Below, piece by piece: positions 53,142 to 62,564 of a stretch of DNA of 64,000 bases (the stretch's first letter is position 1; each line of letters begins with the position of its first letter). This DNA comes from Synechococcus sp. JA-3-3Ab (GTDB lineage: Bacteria > Cyanobacteriota > Cyanobacteriia > Thermostichales > Thermostichaceae): NCBI RefSeq assembly GCF_000013205.1, contig NC_007775.1:1732501-1796500 (forward strand), in the 5' to 3' direction. The notes below the pieces were generated by a model. The model was given only the letters and a program-made list of their open reading frames with translations, ran no database searches and had not been told where the DNA came from. The position numbers and the translations under genes were made by a program.

Positions 53142-53555
53142 ATGGCTTCGGAGCGTGTTCAAAAGATCCTGGAAGAGTTGAAAGCGTTGAGCTTGTTGGA
53201 AGCTTCCGAGTTGGTGAAAGCCATCGAAGAAGCCTTTGGCGTCAGTGCGGCTGCCCCGGCAGGTGGCATGGTCATGGCTGCTCCCGTGGCAGCAGCAGCG
53301 GCGCCGGCGCCGGCAGCGGCGCCTGAACCCGTGGAAGAGCAGACGGCCTTTGATGTCATTCTCGAGGCTGTCCCCGCGGATAAGAAGATCGCCGTCCTCA
53401 AGGTGGTGCGCGAGTTGACCGGCTTGGGCCTGAAAGATGCCAAAGATCTTGTGGAGGCTGCTCCCAAACCGGTCAAGGAAGGGATCCCCAAAGAGGAAGC
53501 CAACGAGATCAAGAAGAAGCTAGAGGAAGCTGGCGCCACGGTCAAGGTCAAGTAG
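53142..53555 (+). CDS. rplL: 50S ribosomal protein L7/L12
   Basis: The flexible stalk protein that recruits translation factors. It has 137 residues: an N-terminal dimerisation helix ([30 protein letters not shown]), an alanine-rich hinge and the C-terminal domain [49 protein letters not shown]. The hinge is a little longer than usual ([15 protein letters not shown]). A strong terminator follows. Confidence 0.96.
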   Translation: MASERVQKILEELKALSLLEASELVKAIEEAFGVSAAAPAGGMVMAAPVAAAAAPAPAAAPEPVEEQTAFDVILEAVPADKKIAVLKVVRELTGLGLKDAKDLVEAAPKPVKEGIPKEEANEIKKKLEEAGATVKVK

Positions 53556-53650
53556 TCCCGTCGGCAGGGGAAAGGGATCCTCATCCAGAGCGCCTCTTGC
53601 TTCCAGAAAAGGGGTGCTGCCAGAGCCACAAGTTTAACCAGAACGATGAG

Positions 53651-53677
53651 GGAGGGGCAAAGCAGCCCCTCCTTTTT
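53651..53677 (+). terminator. Terminator after the rplJ-rplL operon
   Basis: GGAGGGGC and GCCCCTCC form a perfect 8-bp stem with a 6-base loop (AAAGCA), followed by TTTTT. It lies about 95 bp after rplL and before yidC. Confidence 0.9.
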
Positions 53678-53884
53678 CACTGATATGCCGCCGCGCCCTG
53701 CCCCTCTCCCTCGGCAAGGCAGGGAAATCGTTTGGCTAGTCTCCCCTGGGAGAAGGGGAGGGTTGGCGAGGCCGGCAAGTGCCCAGGTCTCTCTTGCTGA
53801 TTGGAGCGCTTCAACTCTGAAAACGCCCTCGTCAGCCGGTCGGAAACCCTTACAATGGGTTACGGACGTTCGCCAGCACCCCCC

Positions 53885-55063
53885 ATGGACTTCGGAGTCG
53901 GATTTCTCTCCAACAACGTCATGCTGCCGATCCTGGATTTTTTCTACGGGATCGTGCCCAGCTATGGACTGGCCATCATCTTCCTGACGTTGGTGATCCG
54001 CTTTGCCCTCTACCCCCTCAACGTCGGATCCATCCGCAACATGCGGCGCATGAAGGTGATCAACCCCCTGATGCAGCGGCGGATGCGAGAGATCCAGGAA
54101 AAGTACCGGGATGACCCGCAAAAGCTGCGCGAGGCCCAGGCCAAACTGTACAGCGAGCTGGGGGTCAACCCGCTGGGGGGTTGTCTGCCGCTCTTGATTC
54201 AAATGCCGGTGCTGTTTGCTCTGTTTGCCACGCTGCGGGGATCCCCCTTTGCGGCGGTTACCTACGATGTCAACCTGCAGATCCTGCCAGCAGAGGTGGC
54301 GGCAGAGGTGGTGCCCACCCCCTACGTCAGCCCCAGCAAGAACATCTTCGTCACCGACTCGGTACACAAGCCGGTGGTGCTGGTGGCGCCCAAGGGCACC
54401 AAGATTGCCGTAGGGGAGCAGGTGCAGTTTAGGCTGCAGGGGCCGGGGGGCAAGCCCTTTGAGCAGTTGGTGGCAGAGGCGGGCGGGGATCCCACCCTGT
54501 TGCGGCCCACCTGGAAGATCACCAAAGGAGAAGAGCGGGCCCAGATCCAGCCGGATGGCACCTTGCTGGCCCTGCAGCCGGGGGAAGTGACGGTGGAGGT
54601 TGCGATCCCGGGCTTGGCCTCTGACACGGGCTTTCTGTTTATCGACAAGTTAGGCCGCGTCGGCGCCTTTGATCCGGATGGCACCATTCACTGGGACATC
54701 ATCGGCATGATCGTCCTTTTCGGTGTCTCCATTTACCTGAACCAATCCCTGACCAACGCCGGCCAGGAGGATCCCAGCCAGAGCTCGATGGCCCGCATCA
54801 CCCCTGTGCTGTTCTCGGCGATGTTCCTGTTCTTCCCCTTGCCGGCTGGGGTCTTGCTCTATATTCTTGTCTCCAACATCTTCCAAACCGTGCAAACCTT
54901 CTTGCTCTCGCGGGAGCCGTTGCCTGAGAACTTGCAGCAGTTGGTGGAAGAGGAGCGCCGTCGCGCTGCCCAGGCGAGCACAGGGGAAGCCAAGGAGGTT
55001 GACCGACCAGCCAAGCCAAAGGCAGCCGGGGGAGGGCGCGAATCCCTGCCCTTTGAGCCCTAG
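53885..55063 (+). CDS. yidC: Membrane protein insertase YidC/Oxa1
   Basis: Inserts proteins into the cytoplasmic and thylakoid membranes. ATG 53885 ([22 protein letters not shown]) fits the cyanobacterial family; 392 residues. [20 protein letters not shown] is the first core span, with the conserved Arg. Long charged helices follow ([27 protein letters not shown]), and a beta-rich, Big-like insert spans residues about 125-260. The C-terminal spans include [27 protein letters not shown]. It is followed by a Jag-like gene, a common pairing. Confidence 0.92.
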   Translation: MDFGVGFLSNNVMLPILDFFYGIVPSYGLAIIFLTLVIRFALYPLNVGSIRNMRRMKVINPLMQRRMREIQEKYRDDPQKLREAQAKLYSELGVNPLGGCLPLLIQMPVLFALFATLRGSPFAAVTYDVNLQILPAEVAAEVVPTPYVSPSKNIFVTDSVHKPVVLVAPKGTKIAVGEQVQFRLQGPGGKPFEQLVAEAGGDPTLLRPTWKITKGEERAQIQPDGTLLALQPGEVTVEVAIPGLASDTGFLFIDKLGRVGAFDPDGTIHWDIIGMIVLFGVSIYLNQSLTNAGQEDPSQSSMARITPVLFSAMFLFFPLPAGVLLYILVSNIFQTVQTFLLSREPLPENLQQLVEEERRRAAQASTGEAKEVDRPAKPKAAGGGRESLPFEP

Positions 55064-55139
55064 CAAGTCCTTGCTGCTTGGCTTGGGGCGGGCTTAGGTC
55101 GAGTGCTTGATACCTCTTCAGAATTGGAAGCTGCCCAGG

Positions 55140-55775
55140 ATGAGCCGCCCTGAGTCCTCTACGGGATCTGTGAAGAGATCCGCCGCCAAAAAATCGCATC
55201 AGAAGTCTGAGGGAACCGCTGCGCCTTCCCAGGGCAAGCTTTCTCCTGCCGAACATCGAGAACGGGCCAGGCAGTGGTTGCAGCAGGTGCTGGCGGCGAT
55301 GGGAATCCCGGCGGTGGTGCGAGTGGTGGGGGAGATAATCGAAATCGAGGCCGATTCTCTAACGCCGGCTCAGAAGCAAATGTTGCTCTCAAAAGCGCCT
55401 GCATCGCCCTTGCCGCCGTCCAAAGAAGCCGGCCCCGAGGAAGAGCGCTCCCCGGTGGTTTTGGATGCGTTGCAGTATTTGGCCAACACCCTTCTCAACC
55501 TCAACCAGCCAGAAGACCAACAGCAGCCCTATATCCTGGATCTGGATGGCTATCGTCAGCGCCGTTTGCAGGAGCTCAAAGCCTTGGTTGCTGTCGCGGT
55601 GGAAAAGGTGAGAACCAGTGGTCGGGAATACGAGTTTCCCGATCTCTCTGCTGCCGAGCGGCGGCAGATCCACACGCTCCTGAAAGACCCTGCCTACGCC
55701 GATCTGGAAACTTTCAGCCGTGGCAAGGAGCCTGACCGTCGCCTGGTGATCCGGCGGGCCTCTTCTCGACCCTGA
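55140..55775 (+). CDS. jag: Jag-like single-stranded nucleic acid-binding protein (R3H domain)
   Basis: A 211-residue protein with a basic N-terminus, a KH-II-like middle (RARQWLQQVLAAMGIPAVVRVVGEIIEIEADSL near residue 40) and a C-terminal R3H domain (RQRRLQELKALVAVAVEKVRTSGREYEFPDLSAAERRQIHTLLKD). Jag-like proteins commonly follow yidC and bind RNA. It is 76 bp after yidC. Confidence 0.85.
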   Translation: MSRPESSTGSVKRSAAKKSHQKSEGTAAPSQGKLSPAEHRERARQWLQQVLAAMGIPAVVRVVGEIIEIEADSLTPAQKQMLLSKAPASPLPPSKEAGPEEERSPVVLDALQYLANTLLNLNQPEDQQQPYILDLDGYRQRRLQELKALVAVAVEKVRTSGREYEFPDLSAAERRQIHTLLKDPAYADLETFSRGKEPDRRLVIRRASSRP

Positions 55776-55860
55776 CCTGGAGGCGCTGGCTGTGCGGCTC
55801 TCTTGCCGATAGGGGCGATTCCGGGATCCCTGCTACCCAAGACGTATAAAGGGGGATGTC

Positions 55861-56364
55861 ATGCTGAGGCCAATTCGTCTATCCGACCTGCGGCAGATGC
55901 CTGGTCAAACCCAAGAGGTTCACTTTAGGCAGTTTTTCCCAGGTTTTGAGAGCTTGACCCCTGTGGAGGGATCCCTGCAGGCCAGCCACCGGGGGCATTT
56001 CCTGGAGGTGAGCGCCGAGGCCCGCACCATCGTCACCCTCACCTGTCACCGCTGCCTGCAGCAGTTTAACCACCGGCTGCATCTGCAGGTTGAGGAGATC
56101 ATCCTGATTCGGGAGCCCAGTCCTGAACCCCCGCCCCTGGAGTTGGAATTGCGGGACGAAGAGGATCTGCTGGAGAGCCTGCCGCCCAACGGCGAGCTGG
56201 ATATCGAAGACTGGATGTACCAACACCTGCATTTGGAGATGCCCCACCAGTTGCCCTGTCGCCCCGATTGCCCGGGCATTGTGGTGGAAGCGGCTGCGCC
56301 GCCGCCGGTGGATCCCCGCTGGTCGGCCCTGGCTGCCCTCCTTAAAGACTCTCCCCATCCCTAG
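55861..56364 (+). CDS. YceD/DUF177 family protein
   Basis: A 167-residue protein with the DUF177 pattern: MLRPIRLSDLRQMPGQTQEVHF, then EARTIVTLTCHRCLQQFNHRLHLQVEEI near residue 60, with its CxxC, and LDIEDWMYQHLHLEMPHQLPCRPDCPGI near residue 118. Plant and bacterial relatives are needed for 23S rRNA accumulation. The usual neighbour rpmF (L32) is not present after it. Confidence 0.85.
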   Translation: MLRPIRLSDLRQMPGQTQEVHFRQFFPGFESLTPVEGSLQASHRGHFLEVSAEARTIVTLTCHRCLQQFNHRLHLQVEEIILIREPSPEPPPLELELRDEEDLLESLPPNGELDIEDWMYQHLHLEMPHQLPCRPDCPGIVVEAAAPPPVDPRWSALAALLKDSPHP

Positions 56365-56416
56365 CCACTCTCCGCGAGAGGGCTTCGGGCCATGAGCTGT
56401 ATCGCTGCTGGCTAGA

Positions 56417-57328
56417 ATGACCCCAAATTGGCAGGTTCTTTGGCGTTTTGCTCGGCCCCACACCGTCTACGGCACCAGTGCCAGTCTACTGGGCCTCTAC
56501 TTGCTGGCCGGGTTCGTGGCCGCTGAACCAACGGCCCTGCTAGCTGTCCTTCCCCAGTTGGGCGTGGCTTGGGTGGCTTGTCTGGCGGCCAATGTCTACA
56601 TTGTCGGCCTCAACCAGCTCACGGATATCGAGATCGACCGCATCAACAAACCCCATCTGCCCTTGGCCGCCGGCTCCCTGAGTTGGCGACAGGGGGTGGG
56701 GATCGTCGCCGCCTGCGGGGTGGCATCCATCCTATTGGCCCTGACAGGGATCCCGTACCTGTTGTTGACGGTGCTGTTGAGCAACGGGATCGGCACGGCC
56801 TACTCCCTGCCCCCCCTGCGGTTGAAGCGGTTTCCGCTGGCGGCCTCGGCTTGTATCTATTGTGTGCGGGGGTTGATCGTCAATCTGGGCCTGTACAGCC
56901 ATTTTCAGCAGTTGATGCAGGGGGGAGTCGAGCTTTCTGCTCCCATTGTTTTTCTGACAGGGTTTATGTCTATTTTTGGGCTGGTGATCGCCCTTTTCAA
57001 GGATATTCCCGACATGGAGGGGGATCGCCGGTTTGCCATTGCCACCTTTTCGTTGCGCTTTGGCCAGGAGCGGATCTCAAAGTTTTGCATCGGCATTTTG
57101 GCCGCTTGTTACCTAGCCTTTATCGCTTTGGGAAGCTATTTTCTCCTCATGGGCCGGGGCGCCTGGATGCTGTTAGGACATGGGCTGGGGTTGGGGATCC
57201 TTTTGGGCTATGGTGTTCGCCTGGATCTGGGTTGCCGCGACGCGATTGTCACCTATTATCAACTGATCTGGAAGTTGTTTTACCTGGAGTATTTGCTCTA
57301 TCCTTGGGCCTTCTTCCCTTTTTCCTAA
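56417..57328 (+). CDS. hpt: Homogentisate phytyltransferase (UbiA family)
   Basis: Prenylates homogentisate in tocopherol synthesis. It has 303 residues and nine predicted membrane spans. The first Asp-rich motif is GLNQLTDIEIDRINKPHLPLAAG near residue 68, and the second is GLVIALFKDIPDMEGDR near residue 188, both as in the VTE2/Slr1736 group. The C-terminus ends YLEYLLYPWAFFPF. It is a stand-alone gene. Confidence 0.88.
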   Translation: MTPNWQVLWRFARPHTVYGTSASLLGLYLLAGFVAAEPTALLAVLPQLGVAWVACLAANVYIVGLNQLTDIEIDRINKPHLPLAAGSLSWRQGVGIVAACGVASILLALTGIPYLLLTVLLSNGIGTAYSLPPLRLKRFPLAASACIYCVRGLIVNLGLYSHFQQLMQGGVELSAPIVFLTGFMSIFGLVIALFKDIPDMEGDRRFAIATFSLRFGQERISKFCIGILAACYLAFIALGSYFLLMGRGAWMLLGHGLGLGILLGYGVRLDLGCRDAIVTYYQLIWKLFYLEYLLYPWAFFPFS

Positions 57329-57386
57329 CATTTGCCAGGAGCCGCGATCTTGCCCCGGCTCAGGCGGGCAGCCGATCTCCAAAAAC

Positions 57387-58175
57387 CTAGAGATACCGCT
57401 TCATCTGGATGCGAAAGCGGCCCTTTTTCGTCTCGGCCACCTCTTCAATTTGCAGCCGACCGCGACCGCGAATGGCAATCCAATCCTGGGGGCCGACGGT
57501 GTAGCTGGCTTGGGTAATCGGCTTCCAATTAACCCGCACCTCTCCCCGCTGGATCTCTTCCACCATCTTGCTGCGAGACAGGCCAAATCCTGCCGAGGCC
57601 ACTGCATCCAGGCGCAAAGAGGCTTCCACGCTGGTGATGGACTTCACCCGCGGCGGTTGAACCTTCAACTGGCTGAGAGGGATCCGGCTGACCTTGACGG
57701 GCACGCTGCGCACCTGGGTTAGGTTGAGGCTGAGATAGTCCACCAGCTCCGGCACAACGATGGCCTGGGCCCCGAATTCGCCCACCACGAGGATGTCTCC
57801 CACCTTCTCGCGGGCAATTCCCGTCGCCAAAAGGGCTCCCAAAAAGTCGCGGTGGGTGGCCGGGTCGAAAAGAAAGTTTCCTTGGATTTGAACGGCGGCC
57901 AAGGGGATCCCTTCTGCGCCTTCCACCTCCAGGCTGACCTCAGGGCGGGCCAGGGCTAGGCGTTGCCGCTCTGCCTGGGCATAGCCTCCCCAGGCCATCA
58001 CCTGCAGTTCGGCCAAGTTGTGCAACCGGCTTTGTACCTCGGCTACTTCTGCCGGGGAGAGAAAGTCACTCCAGACCACTTGCCAGGTTTTGAGGGCTTG
58101 CTCCCCCAGATCCAGAATGCGCGCCAAGGTTTCTCGATACTCCGCTCCTTTCAGTAGTTCGGTTCTGGGCAGCAT
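57387..58175 (-). CDS. Photosystem II S4 domain protein (YlmH-like)
   Basis: A 262-residue protein with an N-terminal region GAEYRETLARILDLGEQALKTWQVVWSDFLSPAEVAEVQSRL, a middle YlmH-like part (VGDILVVGEFGAQAIVVPELVDYL) and a C-terminal S4 RNA-binding domain (ASLRLDAVASAGFGLSRSKMVEEIQRGEVRVNWKPITQAS). Cyanobacterial and plant relatives of this type are named PSII S4 proteins. ATG 58175 (MLPRTELLKGAEY) is used. Confidence 0.88.
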   Translation of the reverse strand: MLPRTELLKGAEYRETLARILDLGEQALKTWQVVWSDFLSPAEVAEVQSRLHNLAELQVMAWGGYAQAERQRLALARPEVSLEVEGAEGIPLAAVQIQGNFLFDPATHRDFLGALLATGIAREKVGDILVVGEFGAQAIVVPELVDYLSLNLTQVRSVPVKVSRIPLSQLKVQPPRVKSITSVEASLRLDAVASAGFGLSRSKMVEEIQRGEVRVNWKPITQASYTVGPQDWIAIRGRGRLQIEEVAETKKGRFRIQMKRYL

Positions 58176-58243
58176 GTTGGGGCGCTTCAATCTTTGCGGT
58201 TCTGTTCTGTTTGTCCCATGCTAAGCTAGATCCCCAGGATCCT

Positions 58244-58317
58244 GGCGGGCGTAGCCAAGCGGTTAAGGCAGAGGATTGTGGTTCCTCCATTCGTGGGTTC
58301 GAGTCCCATCGTCCGCC
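58244..58317 (+). tRNA. trnH-GUG: tRNA-His (GTG)
   Basis: A 74-base cloverleaf: anticodon loop TTGTGGT between GAGGA and TCCTC, anticodon GTG; D arm GCCAAGCGGTTAAGGC; T arm GTGGG-TTCGAGT-CCCAT. The acceptor is 8 bp (GGCGGGCG with CGTCCGCC), counting the extra G at position -1 that is specific to tRNA-His. The 3' CCA is not encoded. A GGATCC repeat lies just upstream. Confidence 0.96.
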
Positions 58318-58427
58318 CTGCCGCAATAACCTGGGCCCTGCCAATTTAGAGAAAACCTCAAAACCTTGCAAAACTGCTGGCAACCAAGCTGAGGAAGGGT
58401 TCCCGAGGGCCGCACCTGGCAACGGAA

Positions 58428-60473
58428 TCACCCGCAGCTCAGGATTAGGGTTCCCACGGCGTCGATATTGCCCGTCCAACCGGCTTCGATCACCACGGTA
58501 GCCTCCGGCATCTCCACAATCGCTGGCCCGCCCAGTTGAAACCCCACCCCCATGCGCCGCCGATCGTAGACTGGGACCGGTCGCATCCGGCCGCCCGTCC
58601 AGGCCTGGCGCTCCCCCTTGAAGGGATCCCCTGGCAGGGGGGGCGGCGCCTTTAAAGGCACAGGGGGCAAAGCTTGTACCGCCCGCAGACGCAGCTGGAT
58701 CACCTCCACCTCTTGGTCGGGATCCTGCCAGCCGTAGCGCTGGCGGTGGGCCTGGTGAAACCGCTGCTCCAAGAGAGAAACCGGATCCGACAACTGGGCC
58801 GGGATCTCCAGCTCAAAAGACTGGCCGCGGTAGCGCAGGTCGAGGCTGAAGGAGAGCCCCGGCTCCTGCAGGTCGGCTTGCGCCTGGCGGATGAGGGGCG
58901 CCGCCCACTGGGCCAAAAGGGATCCTCCCCCTTCCCCCTCCAACTGTTGCAGCGGCTGCAGGATGGCCCGCCGGTAGTCCCGCCGCAGATCGGCCAAAGC
59001 CATACCCAGAGCCGAGAGGACACCGGCAAAGGCTGGGACGAGGACGCGGCGGATCCCCAGCTCTTCCGCCAGGGCACAGGCGTGCATGGGCCCGGCTCCG
59101 CCAAAGGCCAACAGGGCAAAATCGGCAGGATCCAAGCCCCGCTCCACGCTGATGACCCGCAAAGCCCGCGCCATGGCCACATTGGCCAGGGTGCGAATGC
59201 CAACAGCCGTCTCCTCCAAAGTCAAACCCAAGGGCTCCGCCAGCGTTCCGATGGCCTGGCCGGCCAAGTCCCGCCGTAGGCAAACGGCATCCCCCAGCCA
59301 GCCCCCATCCGGCAGGTAGCCCAGCCAGAGGTTGGCATCGGTTACCGTGGGAGCCGTTCCCCCCCGACCGTAGCAGGCCGGCCCAGGGTTGGAGCCGGCA
59401 CTTTCCGGCCCCACCTGCAGCCCCCCGCCCGGCAACAGCGAGGCCAGGGATCCGCCCCCGGCGCTGACGGTATGGATGTCGATCTGGGGCTGTTGCACCG
59501 GCAGGCCGCACACCACCGCTGACGGGGTAACCTGAGGGAGGCCGTCTTGAATGAGGGCCACATCGGTACTGGTTCCCCCCATATCGAAGCTGAGCAGATG
59601 GGAATAGCCGCTCAGCCAGCCCAGGTAGGCCGCCCCGTAAACGCCGCCCGCTGGCCCCGAAAGCAGCGCCACCGAGGCATGAGCCGCTGCCTGGGCAATG
59701 GAAGTGACGCCGCCGGAGGATTGCATGATCAGGGGTTCGGGGATCCCTCGCTGCCGGCAGCCCTGCGCCAAGCGGTGCAGGTAGCCCGCCAGCACCGGGC
59801 TGAGGTAGGCATCAATGGCCGTGGTGCTAAAGCGCTCGTATTCCCGAAACTCCGGCGCCACTTCGCAGGAGAGGGAAACATGCAAGTCGGGGAAAGCCTC
59901 TCTCAGGGCCGCCCCCAGGCGCTGCTCGTGCTCCGGGTAGAGGAAAGAAAACAAGAATCCCACCCCCACGGCACGGATCCCATCCCGCTCTACCCGCTCG
60001 CCCACTTCCCGGAGGACGCGCTGGATTTCCTCTTCCGTCAGCGGCTCGACCACGCCGCCGGCGCTGCAGCGCTCCTTCACCTCCAGGCAGTGGTGGCGGG
60101 GCACCACCGGCTCTGGCTTGGGCTGGGTGAGGTCGTAAAGGGAAGGGCGGTTTTGGCGACCAATGGCCAGCACATCCCGGAAGCCCGCCGTGGTCAGAAA
60201 CAGGGTGGGGGATCCCTTGCGCTCCAAGAGGGCGTTGGTGGCCACCGTCATGCCGTGGCAGAACACGTCCACCTCAACTGGGCCCAGCTTGTCCAGGGCG
60301 CCAAAGACCCCCGCTTCTGGGCTGGGGGTGGAGAGCACCTTGGCTGTCCGGATCTGGCCTTCCTGGAGGAGCACCAGATCCGTGAAGGTGCCTCCCACGT
60401 CGATCCCCAGGCGGACCAGGCCCCCCTGCCTCCCATCCTGTTGCTTGCCTTGCGCGCTACTGGCATTGGCCAT
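58428..60473 (-). CDS. Hydantoinase A / 5-oxoprolinase-type protein
   Basis: A 681-residue HyuA-type ATPase. The N-terminal motif LVRLGIDVGGTFTDLVLL is near residue 20, DVFCHGMTVATNALLERKG near residue 70, and LLSFDMGGTSTDVALI, the second phosphate-binding motif, near residue 300. GGAGPMHACALAEELGIRRVLVP follows near residue 460. Relatives cleave hydantoins or 5-oxoproline, or act in acetone carboxylase, with a HyuB partner. No hyuB is adjacent, so the substrate is open. ATG 60473 is chosen. Confidence 0.88.
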   Translation of the reverse strand: MANASSAQGKQQDGRQGGLVRLGIDVGGTFTDLVLLQEGQIRTAKVLSTPSPEAGVFGALDKLGPVEVDVFCHGMTVATNALLERKGSPTLFLTTAGFRDVLAIGRQNRPSLYDLTQPKPEPVVPRHHCLEVKERCSAGGVVEPLTEEEIQRVLREVGERVERDGIRAVGVGFLFSFLYPEHEQRLGAALREAFPDLHVSLSCEVAPEFREYERFSTTAIDAYLSPVLAGYLHRLAQGCRQRGIPEPLIMQSSGGVTSIAQAAAHASVALLSGPAGGVYGAAYLGWLSGYSHLLSFDMGGTSTDVALIQDGLPQVTPSAVVCGLPVQQPQIDIHTVSAGGGSLASLLPGGGLQVGPESAGSNPGPACYGRGGTAPTVTDANLWLGYLPDGGWLGDAVCLRRDLAGQAIGTLAEPLGLTLEETAVGIRTLANVAMARALRVISVERGLDPADFALLAFGGAGPMHACALAEELGIRRVLVPAFAGVLSALGMALADLRRDYRRAILQPLQQLEGEGGGSLLAQWAAPLIRQAQADLQEPGLSFSLDLRYRGQSFELEIPAQLSDPVSLLEQRFHQAHRQRYGWQDPDQEVEVIQLRLRAVQALPPVPLKAPPPLPGDPFKGERQAWTGGRMRPVPVYDRRRMGVGFQLGGPAIVEMPEATVVIEAGWTGNIDAVGTLILSCG

Positions 60474-60510
60474 GGCTCGATAAGACCCTTGGGCAGGCCT
60501 CAACCCCTCG

Positions 60511-61848
60511 CTAGAGACGAGGCCGGGGCACCTCTTCCGACTTGCTTTCCAGGGGTTGCTCCTGCTGCAAAAGCTGGCGAAAGGCCGGCTCGTCCAGCCG
60601 GTAGTCCCGCTGCTCGATCAGATCCCGCTCCGTAGAGTAGATGGTGTCCGACTCCCGCACCACTTCTTGGCGGCGGAAGCGGCGGGCAAAGTCGAGCTTG
60701 CGCAGCAGCGCCTCGGAGGGACGCTTCAGCCGCTCTTGCCAGAACCGCCGGATGCGATTGCGGCGCTCCACCCCCTGGTTGCGGAACTGCAACGTCAGCC
60801 ACCGCACTGCAGGCACTGCCAAAAACAGCGTGCCGTAGAGAAAGAGGAATCCAATCAGCGGGTAGATAAACGCCAAAAAGGCGTTGCTGCCAGCGGCGGC
60901 TGCCACCTCCTCCCGCGCCCCGTAGAGAATGGCCGCCAAGAGGAAATTGAGCACACCCAAGCCAGCAGCTAGGGTCAGTTGCTCAGGGGTGGCGCGGCTA
61001 AACACCCAGGGTTTTTCTTGCAACACCTCCGGGATCTTCTTGGAGCGGCGCTCTGAGGCGGCCACCTGTAGCTCTGGGAAGCGATAGACGATATCGCCGT
61101 CCTCGCTTACCTCCGGCTGGCCGTCGAACTTGAGCAGAATGGGCAGCATATAGTCTTCGTATTCTAGGGCCGGGGATCCCGGCTCCACATCCAGGTAGGG
61201 CAGCACCTGCTCGGCGGCGATCACCCCCCCGTTGGCGCGGATCACTTGGCCGATCAAGGCATAGCGCTCCTCTTCCAGGTTGGCGTTGGGATCCCCGTCC
61301 CCAAACAGGAAGCTGTACACCGCCTCCAAAAAGTTCATCTCCGATTTTTCCCGGCGGGGCTGCGCCCGACCGGAATAGCCCCCGTAGTAGGGGTAGGGAC
61401 TCCAGAAGGGGTTGCCCACCCAAAGGTTGGGGAAGTAGAAGAACCCCACCTCGCGCGAGCGACTGCGACTGCCGCTGCCCTCTTCACGACTGCTGGCCAT
61501 CTGCAGAGCTATCAACGCCAGGGTGATGAGGATAATCGACACCACCAACAGGATGCCGAAGGAGATGCGCAGCCCGTAGAGAAAGCCGCCCCACAGCTTG
61601 CGTCGCAAGGCTGCCAGCCGATCCTGCTGCTCCCTGCGCTTGAGAATGTCGCGAAAGTCGGGCGGGAAAACGTAGGCAATCTCCCCCTGCCGCGAAACCT
61701 GGAGATGCCCCCCAGCCTTTTGGGCTAACTTCAGCAACTCCTGTTTGGCCTCCTCTAGGGCCAGGCCTGTGCTGGAGGCAATATCTCCCAGAGTGACCCG
61801 CAAGCCCAACTGCTCTACTGCATCGATGACCAATGTCTGTGTAGCCAC
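60511..61848 (-). CDS. Conserved membrane protein of unknown function
   Basis: A 445-residue protein starting at GTG 61848 (MATQTLVIDAVEQLGLRVTLGDIASSTGL). The first 75 residues look like a winged-helix unit (ASSTGLALEEAKQELLKLAQKAGGHLQV). A membrane span follows (ISFGILLVVSIILITLALIAL), then a Tyr/Pro/Trp-rich stretch and another wing-like unit near residue 215 (YALIGQVIRANGGVIAAEQVLPYLDV). Two more spans are near residue 320-380, and the tail is basic then acidic. I do not recognise a function; it may be a cyanobacterial/plastid conserved family. Confidence 0.7.
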   Translation of the reverse strand: MATQTLVIDAVEQLGLRVTLGDIASSTGLALEEAKQELLKLAQKAGGHLQVSRQGEIAYVFPPDFRDILKRREQQDRLAALRRKLWGGFLYGLRISFGILLVVSIILITLALIALQMASSREEGSGSRSRSREVGFFYFPNLWVGNPFWSPYPYYGGYSGRAQPRREKSEMNFLEAVYSFLFGDGDPNANLEEERYALIGQVIRANGGVIAAEQVLPYLDVEPGSPALEYEDYMLPILLKFDGQPEVSEDGDIVYRFPELQVAASERRSKKIPEVLQEKPWVFSRATPEQLTLAAGLGVLNFLLAAILYGAREEVAAAAGSNAFLAFIYPLIGFLFLYGTLFLAVPAVRWLTLQFRNQGVERRNRIRRFWQERLKRPSEALLRKLDFARRFRRQEVVRESDTIYSTERDLIEQRDYRLDEPAFRQLLQQEQPLESKSEEVPRPRL

Positions 61849-62030
61849 TCTCAACCTCCGCTGGTTACCTACTGTTGCCCGGGATCCAACTGGGACGCTC
61901 GCCCAGCATCTGCAGCCAAGGGTTACAGCCATCCCTATTCCCAGTATCTCTCTTCAACTCGGGGGCGACGAGGGCGGCTGTTGCTGCTTTTGGGTCAGGC
62001 AGCCTGTCTCTGCGCCGACCCAGGGCTGGG

Positions 62031-62552
62031 CTAGGGCAGCCAGGCCATCACCGCTAGCAGGGCGAAAAGGATCCCGATCAACACCCACGTCAGCCGTTGG
62101 GTATTCAAGGGGGGAGCAGCCTCGCGGCGGATGGGATCGGCGACTTTTGGCAGGGAAGCTGGGCGGCGGGGGCGCTCATAGACCAGACGGCGTTCCCCTG
62201 GCTCGGCCTCTTCCAGATGGCTGAGATCTGGGATTTCGAGCAACCACTCTGCTGGTCGCCGCAGACGCGGAGCCTGCCAGATGCCCAACACGTAGCGGGC
62301 CTGTTGAGCCACTTCCGGATCCGGGTTGCCCAGCAAGGTTTGCGCCAAGCGGATCGCCTCCTGGGTCTCTCCAAGGGCCTCCTCGGCCAGGGCCTGCCAG
62401 AGCCGCAGCTTGCCCGCTTGCGGGTAGCGGCTTTGGGCCTGTTTCACCTGTTCCAGAACCCGACGGTATTGTCCCCGCTCAAAGCTGGCCTCAATCCGGG
62501 CCAGATGCTGGGGCAGGCGCAAGTCTTCGGGAGGGATCAACTCCGGATCCAC
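62031..62552 (-). CDS. Tail-anchored TPR-like protein of unknown function
   Basis: A 173-residue protein with helical repeats near residues 15-95 (RIEASFERGQYRRVLEQVKQAQSRYPQAGKLRLWQALAEEALGETQEAIRLAQTLL), resembling degenerate TPR units. A Pro/Arg-rich linker and one C-terminal membrane span (TWVLIGILFALLAVMAWLP) follow. It is probably anchored to a membrane with the repeats in the cytoplasm. It starts 13 bp after the lyase gene ends. Confidence 0.7.
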   Translation of the reverse strand: MDPELIPPEDLRLPQHLARIEASFERGQYRRVLEQVKQAQSRYPQAGKLRLWQALAEEALGETQEAIRLAQTLLGNPDPEVAQQARYVLGIWQAPRLRRPAEWLLEIPDLSHLEEAEPGERRLVYERPRRPASLPKVADPIRREAAPPLNTQRLTWVLIGILFALLAVMAWLP

Positions 62553-62564
62553 CGATAAACCCCC

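Noticed and set aside
53159-54367. 402-codon open frame antisense to rplL and yidC
   Set aside because: It crosses two clear genes and the terminator between them, and has no domain features.
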